From: Spirochaetota bacterium
Lineage (GTDB): Bacteria > Spirochaetota > UBA12135 > COTS27
Direction: 5' to 3'
DNA length: 5,991 nt
Assembly: GCA_030621685.1 (NCBI GenBank)
Contig: JAUXHF010000130.1
Coordinates: forward strand, 1-5,991
Shown here: positions 1-5,876 of the stretch, one piece after another
Layout: each line of letters starts with the position of its first letter
Position numbering within the stretch: position 1 is the stretch's first letter
The notes under the pieces: generated by a model
The model's database searches: none
What the model saw: the letters and a program-made list of their open reading frames with translations, nothing else
What the model was told of the DNA's origin: nothing
Position numbers and translations under genes: made by a program

Positions 1-2
1 TA

Positions 3-806
3 CTCAGTTTTACGGCCCTCTGGCTTATGCTGGTAGTTTTGGTAGAATTTCCTGTAAAAACATTATTTGCTCAGAATGAGCTTAGTTTAAAGAAACTAAG
101 CCTTATAGAAGAAATAAAACAACTAGAGCAAGATATTCAAGCTGAAAGAAAAAATTTAATTACGTATAAAGAAGAAAAAGGGCTGCTAATAAAACGAAAA
201 GCCGAAGATATTTCACAAGTAAAGAAAGAAATTGGGCTAAGACGTAGAGAGCTAGCGGAGATAAAAAACGACTCCTCAAGATTAGAAGGCAGGATTGAGC
301 GTAGCCAAAATCAAGAAGTTTTATCGAGTCGATTCTTGCAAGAATACGGGACAGAAATTTTAGCATCTGTGAAACAAGGAATTCCCTTTGATGGAGAGAG
401 GCGAGCGGCTACGCTACAGAACATCATCAGCGATTTACAAAGCGGAGAATCGCAGGCCAGCGAAGGCTTCACTCGTTTGTTTACCTTTCTTAGCAGTGAG
501 CTGGCTATGGGCTACGATTCAGAGCTTATTCGAACCATACTTCCGCTTCAAGGCAAAGAAGTTTCGGTGGATCTGCTACGCATTGGCCGCTTATTCTTTG
601 CAGTGGATGATGGCGATTCTGTTTACTTGTATAAAAAACAAGCTGATGCCAGCTATCGCTTAGATACTGAAACCGATATTACTTTTGAAGATAGGAAAAA
701 TATTCAAAGAGTTATACGGATTATTTCCGGGCAAGAGCCTAGTGATATTATCAGCATACCGTTGCAAAGCCTGCTTCTAACAGGCCTTGGTAAGCCTAAG
801 CCTTAA
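3..806 (+). CDS. DUF3450 family periplasmic coiled-coil protein (5' end beyond window)
   Basis: The product resembles DUF3450 proteins, which accompany TtpC/ExbB/ExbD/TonB in TonB2-type energy-transduction clusters; their biochemical role is not established. Numbering from the first internal ATG (27), residues 20-95 are a charged Lys/Glu/Leu coiled coil. Family-type signatures follow: IPFDGERR (119-126), VDLLRIGR (181-188) and a C-terminal IISIPLQSL (241-249). The frame stays open to the left edge: codons 3-26 read LSFTALWL and join MLVVLVEFPVKTLFAQ to make one continuous hydrophobic signal segment with likely cleavage near LFA-QNE. No Shine-Dalgarno precedes ATG 27. I therefore infer that the true start is upstream and that this gene is 5'-partial here. 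It ends 14 bases before the next gene, so the two are probably co-transcribed. The family call is fairly sure, the exact start is not visible, and the function is inferred from neighbours. Confidence 0.75.
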   Translation, partial: LSFTALWLMLVVLVEFPVKTLFAQNELSLKKLSLIEEIKQLEQDIQAERKNLITYKEEKGLLIKRKAEDISQVKKEIGLRRRELAEIKNDSSRLEGRIERSQNQEVLSSRFLQEYGTEILASVKQGIPFDGERRAATLQNIISDLQSGESQASEGFTRLFTFLSSELAMGYDSELIRTILPLQGKEVSVDLLRIGRLFFAVDDGDSVYLYKKQADASYRLDTETDITFEDRKNIQRVIRIISGQEPSDIISIPLQSLLLTGLGKPKP

Positions 807-810
807 AGCT

Positions 811-814
811 GGTG
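811..814 (+). promoter_or_regulatory. GGTG Shine-Dalgarno-like element that favours ATG 821
   Basis: GGTG can pair with the CACC part of the 16S anti-Shine-Dalgarno tail and sits 6 bases before ATG 821. An in-frame GTG at 812 would add only three residues and overlaps this element, leaving just a weak AAAG three bases upstream of it. This decides for ATG 821. The match is only four bases, so the call is modest. Confidence 0.35.
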
Positions 815-820
815 TTACCC

Positions 821-2485
821 ATGTTTAAAAGAATAGAAAGATATCAATGTTTTGGCAAACTTAGCAGGGGGCTTGCCGGGAATTTTTTTCTTGTGGCCAT
901 TGTTTTGTTGCTTAGTCCATGGGCTTTGTTCTCGCAAAACAAAAAGCAACTAGAGCTAGAAATAGAAGCCTTGCAAAAACGTAAGGAAACCTTAGAATTA
1001 CAGTATTGGCGATTTAAGGAACAAAGTTTAGAACAGCGGCGTGCAATAAGTGAAAACCTCAGTATTCAAGATGAAGACCTGCAATTACTTTACGATAATC
1101 GGAATAGTTTTAGTGAAGATATTTTCTTAGCCCGCGATACCTTAGAGCGAGTGAAAGGCAAATTCGATGAGGTGAAACTTAGCGAAAATGCTTTGAAAAG
1201 CAAAATTAGCAGTGTTATCGAGGCAGAGGCCGAAGCGATTAAAATTGGCTTTCCCTCAGAAGTACAAGAAAACATTACAGAGTTAAATCGCCTGCGTGCA
1301 AGCCAAGGTTTTTCGGCAGAATCGGGACTTCTTGCTTCAGAGTTTCGTACATTGGTTGGCAGGCTTTTTGCCTATAAGCAAAATCTCGTAAAAAGATCAG
1401 AAGAAATAGAGCGTTACAAAACTAAAACCTTGAATCCTGAAACGAAGGTGGCCGAAGAAGTTAAGGCTTTGCGAGTAGGCTTCTTAATTGCTCTTTTTAG
1501 TGGGGATGCTTTTAATGGTGTTCTGTTACGTCAGGCTGGCTTCAATGCGGCTAGCTATGAATGGGAAAGCGCTTTGCCAAACGAAGTAACAGAGCAGGTA
1601 AGCAAGGCTGTCTCTGAAGCCTATTTGCCGATATCTGGCAAGCCTAAGCTCATACTCCGTATTCCGATAGATCCGCTTAGCCTAGGTTCTCGTGCCCGTG
1701 TTTTTTTAGATGGTTCTAGGCTTAACCTTGTGCAAGCCTTTAAGGGCTATTTTCTTTCAGGGGGTTTTATGATGTATCCTTTGGCCATATTGGCAATTTT
1801 CTCTGTGATTATTGTGCTGGAACGGCTACTTTACTACAGAAGAAACTCTGTGAGGAAACTTGGGCATGGAAATGCCGCCATAAAATTCTTGAGAGAGCGG
1901 GAATTTGATAAGGCAAAAGAGATAATTTTTGCTAAACATGATTTTATCTATACAGTGTTGCATCCATTTTTCTTAGGTGATAAAAAAACCACGCGCGCGC
2001 TTTTTAAGGCCGATGAGGCAGAACAGCTTATAGGCCATGCCATGACTTCAGTTTCATCCAATTTAGAGAGGCGGCTTTCTACGCTGGCGGTACTGGGCGC
2101 GGTGGCGCCTCTTTTGGGTCTGCTGGGAACGGTATCGGGCATGATTGCCCTTTTCGATGTTATTACTCTTTTTGGCACGAGCAACCCTAAGGTGCTTGCA
2201 GGCGGAATATCCATAGCTCTGGTTACCACGCAAACGGGTCTTTCGTTAGCGGTGCCTATTATCATTTTTCATCATTTCCTAGGCTCTCGCAGAGAAAGAA
2301 TTTTGAATTTCTTAGAGAGAATTTCTTTAGAGGCTATAGAGATTTTTGAATCGGAGACGGCAAAAAATCCCCTAGAAGCCAAAAACCTGCCAGATGAGAA
2401 AACTGGCCATGCCGAAGGGGAAATAACTCCGCATGAACATGGGCTTGGCCCCATACAAGAGATAGCAAGAAATTCTGTAAGTTAA
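821..2485 (+). CDS. TtpC-like MotA/TolQ/ExbB proton-channel protein with periplasmic coiled-coil domain
   Basis: This is an ExbB-type proton channel of the inner membrane (554 residues from ATG 821), much longer than ordinary ExbB (about 220-250). Residues 21-38 form a signal segment ending LFSQ. Residues 42-160 are coiled-coil-like. A DUF3450-resembling part follows, with VKALRVGF (214-221) and LRIPIDP (279-285), as in TtpC. The channel domain begins at TM1 (316-336, MYPLAILA...LERLLYY). A cytoplasmic loop follows, then TM2 (421-445) with GLLGTV, including Thr437, and TM3 (463-484) with TTQTGLSLAVP, including Thr469 and Thr470. The polar threonines match those lining the ExbB pore. The position equal to E. 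coli ExbB Glu176 is Ile465. The C-terminal tail (about 515-554) is charged and His-containing. ExbB topology puts the long N-terminus in the periplasm, consistent with a signal peptide. It sits 14 bases after the DUF3450 gene, an arrangement known from TonB2 clusters. The energised partner is not visible. Confidence 0.88.
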   Translation: MFKRIERYQCFGKLSRGLAGNFFLVAIVLLLSPWALFSQNKKQLELEIEALQKRKETLELQYWRFKEQSLEQRRAISENLSIQDEDLQLLYDNRNSFSEDIFLARDTLERVKGKFDEVKLSENALKSKISSVIEAEAEAIKIGFPSEVQENITELNRLRASQGFSAESGLLASEFRTLVGRLFAYKQNLVKRSEEIERYKTKTLNPETKVAEEVKALRVGFLIALFSGDAFNGVLLRQAGFNAASYEWESALPNEVTEQVSKAVSEAYLPISGKPKLILRIPIDPLSLGSRARVFLDGSRLNLVQAFKGYFLSGGFMMYPLAILAIFSVIIVLERLLYYRRNSVRKLGHGNAAIKFLREREFDKAKEIIFAKHDFIYTVLHPFFLGDKKTTRALFKADEAEQLIGHAMTSVSSNLERRLSTLAVLGAVAPLLGLLGTVSGMIALFDVITLFGTSNPKVLAGGISIALVTTQTGLSLAVPIIIFHHFLGSRRERILNFLERISLEAIEIFESETAKNPLEAKNLPDEKTGHAEGEITPHEHGLGPIQEIARNSVS

Positions 2486-2492
2486 ATTGTTT

Positions 2493-2570
2493 AGGCTAGG
2501 CTGAAAGGTTACATCAAATTCTTAGGCAGAGAAGATACGCCAGATACACCACGCCAGATACGCCTAGCTT
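2493..2570 (+). repeat. Long-range inverted repeat in the gap between the two ExbB-like genes
   Basis: The arms 2493-2501 (AGGCTAGGC) and 2562-2570 (GCCTAGCTT) can pair over nine positions with one G-T wobble, enclosing about 60 bases. A 10-base palindrome, CTGCTAGCAG, lies downstream at 2584-2593. No U-tract follows, so this is not a standard terminator. It might fold in the mRNA to separate expression of the two channel genes; that is inference. Confidence 0.35.
2537..2561 (+). repeat. 11-bp direct repeat ACGCCAGATAC, two copies
   Basis: Exact copies lie at 2537-2547 and 2551-2561, separated by ACC (period 14). GATACGCC also occurs twice, at 2534-2541 and 2557-2564, around the same block. 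The array lies in the noncoding gap 2486-2618. It could be a protein-binding site or a chance or slippage repeat; nothing here identifies a binding protein. Confidence 0.6.
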
Positions 2571-2618
2571 CTTTTAGAGTGTGCTGCTAGCAGATGTGTG
2601 ATTAAGGCTTAATAAAGA

Positions 2619-3431
2619 ATGTACGTTTTTTTTTACGAAACTGTTCTGGAAACAGGCTGGGTGATGTATCCTTTATTCTTATTAGGAATGTGGGGTTGTT
2701 TTTCATTTTGTTCCTTTGCTTTTTTCATTTTGCGAAATAAGAATGCTTTAGAAACGCGAGCGAATGGGGTGGCTATTTTAGAGCAGTTTACAAAAAACTT
2801 TGATGGGGCTATGCCACTTAAAGCTGGAAGGTCAGAAAAAAGCAGTAGCAGAGCTGGCGGGGTGCTTATAAAAATTTTAGATGTTTTTTTGGTGTTACTT
2901 TATTTCTCTGCGCCGTTTTTAATCAAAGTTTTTGCTAGCAAAAAGCTGATTGCCGAGGCTTCTTTAGAAGAGAAATTTTACAAGCGATTAGAGCATATGC
3001 AAAAGAAAGCGAAAGTCTTTGGGCCTAGCATGCATGCCTCTCCAAAAGATAGCTTACCAGCAGGGCATGCCGGGGGCGGTATTGGATGCGACATTGATGG
3101 CCATGTTTTTGAACGTGAAGAGCGGAATTTCTTGCTTGAATATGTTGAAGAGGGCGAGCGGAGCGTATCGGCGCTTCGGCTTATTGCCCAGCTGGCGCCG
3201 CTGTTAGGTTTGCTTGGCACCGTGCTTGGCATGATAGAGACCTTTAAGGTTATCGCCTTATATGGAAACAGCAACCCCTTGCTGCTTAGCGAGGGCATTA
3301 GTAAAGCCTTGCTGACTACGCAGGCAGGATTGGCTTTAGCTTTCCCATTTTTGTTTCTCTATGTTTTTTCGCAATACTGGCTGAAGTCGCTGCGGCGTAG
3401 GCTGAACCTTATTTTGCAAGAATTTGTATAA
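2619..3431 (+). CDS. Divergent MotA/TolQ/ExbB-family protein with enlarged central region
   Basis: This is a second ExbB-type channel subunit (270 residues), paralogous to the upstream one. TM1 is at 17-38 (MYPLFLLGMWG...). TM2 (187-206) carries APLLGLLGTVLGMI with Thr201. TM3 (228-252) carries ISKALLTTQAGLALAFP with Thr233 and Thr234. The pairs GNSNP/GTSNP and LLTTQAG/LVTTQTG show the kinship. It lacks the Glu-Arg after TM1 seen in the paralogue. The region between TM1 and TM2 is unusual: a serine/basic linker (70-80), an extra hydrophobic stretch (84-105) and a Gly/His-rich insert (138-162). Lys229 occupies the ExbB Glu176 position. The start is sure: an in-frame TAA at 2613 precedes ATG 2619, and TAAGG lies 11 bases upstream. 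It is probably co-transcribed with the previous gene across 133 bases. By position it corresponds to exbB2 of TonB2 clusters, but no exbD follows. Family call is strong; partner and function are unknown. Confidence 0.83.
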   Translation: MYVFFYETVLETGWVMYPLFLLGMWGCFSFCSFAFFILRNKNALETRANGVAILEQFTKNFDGAMPLKAGRSEKSSSRAGGVLIKILDVFLVLLYFSAPFLIKVFASKKLIAEASLEEKFYKRLEHMQKKAKVFGPSMHASPKDSLPAGHAGGGIGCDIDGHVFEREERNFLLEYVEEGERSVSALRLIAQLAPLLGLLGTVLGMIETFKVIALYGNSNPLLLSEGISKALLTTQAGLALAFPFLFLYVFSQYWLKSLRRRLNLILQEFV

Positions 3432-3454
3432 TGCTTTTGGTCACTAAAAAGCAT
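3431..3454 (+). repeat. Hairpin (8-bp stem, 8-base loop) overlapping the stop of the ExbB-like gene
   Basis: ATGCTTTT (3431-3438) is the exact reverse complement of AAAAGCAT (3447-3454). The stem starts on the last base of the stop codon. It could weaken or end transcription before the next gene, but it is AT-rich and is followed by GGTATAACG, not a U-tract, so it is not a convincing Rho-independent terminator on either strand. Confidence 0.4.
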
Positions 3455-3492
3455 GGTATAACGTTGCATTGAAAATTTATTATTAAATATAT

Positions 3493-5124
3493 ATGAATAA
3501 AAAAATAAACAAATATGAATATATGCCAACAATGAAAAAGAAAAAAAAATCTGATGGAAATTTTAGGAAAAGAGGTATTAGCTGCTTAATTGTTTCTTTA
3601 TTATTTCTAGCTCATGTTAGTTATGCCCAAGATGGAAGCAAGTATGCCCCATTTTTAATTAGTAATTTTGAGCAAATTCAAAGTATTGCTACAGGGTTTC
3701 AAGCTAGCAGTAGTAATATTCAACTTAGTAAAAGTTTAAGTGCTTCGTATAAACTTATCAGTAATATTGATGCAACAGCCTATAGCAAAAGAAACCTTTA
3801 TCAGCCTATTGGAACTTTAGAGAAGCCTTTTACAGGTTCTTTTGATGGGGATGGCTTTGCTATATTAAATTTTTCACAAAGCAATGTTTCCACGCCTGTA
3901 GCTCTTTTTGGAACTATTGGGGGAAAAGGGCATATAAAAAATGTTAAACTGGAAGGGGTAAATATTCATGTAAAAGGTGCTAGCAATGTTGCAGCTTTGG
4001 CCTTAGTGAATAAAGGGCTAATAGAGAGCAGTTCTGCAACAGGAAGTATTTTTATAGCAGGGAACCTAGCAGTTGCAGGTGGTTTAGTGGCTATTAATGC
4101 TGGTCCTAAGAAAATTTTTTTAAAAGGTGGCATAATAAGAAAATCGTATGCTAAAGTGGATATAGTAAGTGAGGGCATTGCTGTTTTGGGTGGCTTGGTA
4201 GGGAAAAACTTCTATAGCATTAGCGAATCTTACGCATCCGGGTCTCTTTCTGCCTCTGCCAAAGGTAGTAATTCAACGCTTGGCGGGCTTGTTGGTATTA
4301 GCAGGGGGCTTGGAGCAATTTCATACTCTTATGCCAATGGTTTTATTACTACTGGTGGGGCTAGTTCTTTAACAGGCGGGCTTATAGGCAAGAATGGTGG
4401 TATATGGTCTAGCAAGACTTTAGTTATTAATTCTTACTATGATATTGAAGCTACAGGCCAAACCTCTAGTGCTGGTGGTGCTGGCAAACTTATTGATGAA
4501 CTTCCTGCTACTTTTGATGAAACTAGCACCAGTGACACAGTTTACCTAATAGACGAATCTGTTATTCATGGAAAGATAATTGAAGACACGTATAATAAAA
4601 CGCTTCAGATTGAGGGCATATATGGTGAAGTTGCTACTATAAACTACGAAGCATGTTTGAAAATTGTCAAAAACGGCACCATTACTTTTCCAAGTAATGG
4701 TAATCCTTTAAATGAAAAATTGTATACAAAAAAATCACCTGCTGTAGCCCTTCTTCTTTCACTCATACTTCCGGGAGCCGGGCAGTATTATAATGGTGAT
4801 TATTTTTCTGGCATTATATTTACACTTGCCTATGTTACTTCAATTGTTTTAGCGTATACTGCAAAATCATTAAACATATTTTATGCAGCAATAATCTCTG
4901 TTGCAATATTCAATATAGGTTCTTGGGTACAAGCCCTTAGCTTTGCTCTTATAAGGAATAAATATATTGATAGAAAACTTCAGCAATATAGGAATATAGA
5001 AAGCAAAGAGACAAAAAATTCCTTTGGTCACATGCTTGAAGTTAGAGGCACAAAAACTGTTTTTGGGATTGACATAAACCCTGGTTGGAAGAGTGTTTCT
5101 TTAGGCATTTCGCTTCATTTCTGA
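3493..5124 (+). CDS. Exported GLUG-repeat protein with C-terminal DUF5683-like membrane domain
   Basis: A 543-residue protein of unrecognised specific function. Residues 24-45 are a signal peptide (basic start, hydrophobic core, VSYA-QDG cleavage). Residues 50-165 match the usual lead-in of GLUG proteins (YAPFLISNFEQIQSIA; QPIGTLEKPFTGSFDGDGF). Residues 196-335 hold four GLUG units ending in NSYYDIEATGQ...GGAGK, as GLUG arrays often do. Residues 348-394 form a DTVYLIDESVIHGKIIED module, a small strand-rich type often linked to DUF5683. Residues 413-487 contain SLILPGAGQYYNGDY and two to three membrane segments, typical of DUF5683. The chain ends in a strand-like LGISLHF. ATG 3493 is the first ATG after an in-frame TAA (3484). 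No Shine-Dalgarno is visible, and ATG 3523 or 3532 would also keep the signal peptide. A weak TTGCAT (3464) / TATATA (3488) promoter would favour the later starts. It is clearly AT-rich (19/60 GC in lines 3661 and 3721), unlike its neighbours. Confidence 0.85.
   Translation: MNKKINKYEYMPTMKKKKKSDGNFRKRGISCLIVSLLFLAHVSYAQDGSKYAPFLISNFEQIQSIATGFQASSSNIQLSKSLSASYKLISNIDATAYSKRNLYQPIGTLEKPFTGSFDGDGFAILNFSQSNVSTPVALFGTIGGKGHIKNVKLEGVNIHVKGASNVAALALVNKGLIESSSATGSIFIAGNLAVAGGLVAINAGPKKIFLKGGIIRKSYAKVDIVSEGIAVLGGLVGKNFYSISESYASGSLSASAKGSNSTLGGLVGISRGLGAISYSYANGFITTGGASSLTGGLIGKNGGIWSSKTLVINSYYDIEATGQTSSAGGAGKLIDELPATFDETSTSDTVYLIDESVIHGKIIEDTYNKTLQIEGIYGEVATINYEACLKIVKNGTITFPSNGNPLNEKLYTKKSPAVALLLSLILPGAGQYYNGDYFSGIIFTLAYVTSIVLAYTAKSLNIFYAAIISVAIFNIGSWVQALSFALIRNKYIDRKLQQYRNIESKETKNSFGHMLEVRGTKTVFGIDINPGWKSVSLGISLHF
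4078..4491 (+). repeat. GLUG repeat array (four units)
   Basis: Protein-level repeats with cores GGLVAIN (196), GGLVGKN (233), GGLVGIS (264) and TGGLIGK (294), spaced 37, 31 and 31 residues. Each is followed by an S-Y-A/Y motif (SYAKVD, SYASGS, SYANGF, SYYDIE). GLUG arrays are expected to fold as a beta-solenoid; they occur in surface and secreted proteins. The first unit is degenerate and carries a basic PKKIFLKGG insertion. Confidence 0.75.
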
Positions 5125-5227
5125 TATAGATTAAGAGAGCTTGTAACTGTAATAGTGAAATGGATGCCGAAAAAAAATAGATTAGGTGCGCCTGAGGAAT
5201 CACACGTTCTGGTATTGGTCTAGGGGG

Positions 5228-5247
5228 CATTCAAAAACATTTGAATG
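5228..5247 (+). repeat. Perfect 8-bp hairpin in the gap before the small membrane protein
   Basis: CATTCAAA (5228-5235) and TTTGAATG (5240-5247) are exact reverse complements around AACA. The hairpin is flanked by G-runs (5223-5227 and 5247-5250) and no T-tract follows on either strand, so a simple terminator is unlikely. The rest of the 229-base gap 5125-5353 holds no convincing gene, tRNA or promoter. TTGATG (5259) with TATGAT (5285) is spaced 20 bases, too wide to count. Confidence 0.45.
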
Positions 5248-5353
5248 GGGAGATATTGTTGATGGTTGCTGTGAAACAAGTACATATGATTTTTCCCCGA
5301 TATACTAAGAAAGAAAATTTAATTATTTAATAAGAGCTTTATTTAGAGTAGAG

Positions 5354-5806
5354 ATGAAAATACTAGCGGGAATATTAGGAGGCTTGCTCTTAGCGCTATT
5401 AGCTAGAGTCCTTGTGTTTACTCTTTTTTCATCGGCAGTGGGGGCCGAAAACAAAGAGCTGCTTGTCGGTTTTTTCTTTGTACTCTTTTTGGCCTTAGGT
5501 CTTGTGGAGGCTTTACTGGCGAGTACGGTAGCAAAGGCATGGTCGAGAATTTTCATTACTTCGGCGATACTGTGTTTTATTGCGCCCATAACATCGGTAG
5601 CAGGCACCTTGATATCTACGATACTGGAAGCAGGAAAACTGGATGAGCTTTCGGGATTAACAGCTTTGGCCTTTTTTATTGGAGGAGGCCTGTTAACTGT
5701 AATCATTGCTTTTACCGGGCTTTTTTTGGGTTTAACATTCCTTGTTTTAGGCCTGCTTATTGGACGCGATAAGCAAATTATCTATATCGAGAAACAAATC
5801 AAGTAG
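5354..5806 (+). CDS. Hypothetical polytopic membrane protein, 150 residues
   Basis: I do not recognise this family. It is almost wholly hydrophobic: segments at about 3-25, 36-58, 66-90 and 101-137 (long enough for two helices with a turn near Thr121) suggest four to five membrane helices. A short charged tail, GRDKQIIYIEKQIK, follows. There is no charged catalytic motif, no Cys pair and no metal-binding cluster. The only polar loops are around 31-36 (AENKEL), 59-65 (VAKAWSR) and 92-99 (EAGKLDEL). By inside-positive charge the 59-65 loop and the tail would be cytoplasmic. ATG 5354 is preceded by a weak GAGTAGAG purine run. GC is about 47% in line 5401, closer to the ExbB genes than to the AT-rich genes on either side. 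A promoter lies between it and the DarT-like gene, so they need not be one operon. Real coding is likely because the frame is long, uninterrupted and membrane-protein-like. Confidence 0.68.
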   Translation: MKILAGILGGLLLALLARVLVFTLFSSAVGAENKELLVGFFFVLFLALGLVEALLASTVAKAWSRIFITSAILCFIAPITSVAGTLISTILEAGKLDELSGLTALAFFIGGGLLTVIIAFTGLFLGLTFLVLGLLIGRDKQIIYIEKQIK

Positions 5807-5822
5807 AGGCTGAAACTATGCT

Positions 5823-5851
5823 TTGAGAGTTATGTGCAGAGCGACTATAGT
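5823..5851 (+). promoter_or_regulatory. Sigma70-like promoter for the DarT-like gene
   Basis: TTGAGA (5823-5828, five of six to TTGACA) and TATAGT (5846-5851, five of six to TATAAT) are separated by exactly 17 bases. Transcription would start near 5858, giving a leader of about 20 bases before ATG 5877. A TATTAATA palindrome (5851-5858) overlaps the expected start and could be an operator. Position and spacing fit well, but the assignment is by eye. Confidence 0.5.
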
Positions 5852-5876
5852 ATTAATAACTAAAAACTACTTTATA

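Noticed and set aside
388..663. Forward 91-codon frame with hydrophobic stretches inside the DUF3450 gene
   Set aside because: It overlaps conserved family signatures (PF.GER, LRIGR) in the main frame and has no ribosome-binding site; it is an out-of-frame reading.
1948..2265. Antisense open frame of 105 codons opposite the channel domain
   Set aside because: It lies entirely opposite the conserved TM2/TM3 coding region; its product has no domain and its openness follows from codon bias of the sense gene. The antisense frames at 2978-3298 and 5323-5706 fall for the same reason.
3431..3454. Rho-independent terminator after the second ExbB-like gene
   Set aside because: The stem is perfect, but AT-rich, and no T-tract follows on either strand, so it is kept only as an inverted repeat.
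861..4312. Exact 15-base repeat TTAGCAGGGGGCTTG at 861-875 and 4298-4312
   Set aside because: Both copies lie in frame within unrelated genes and encode the same four residues, SRGL. Shared codons explain it; the flanks show no similarity and no mobile-element structure.
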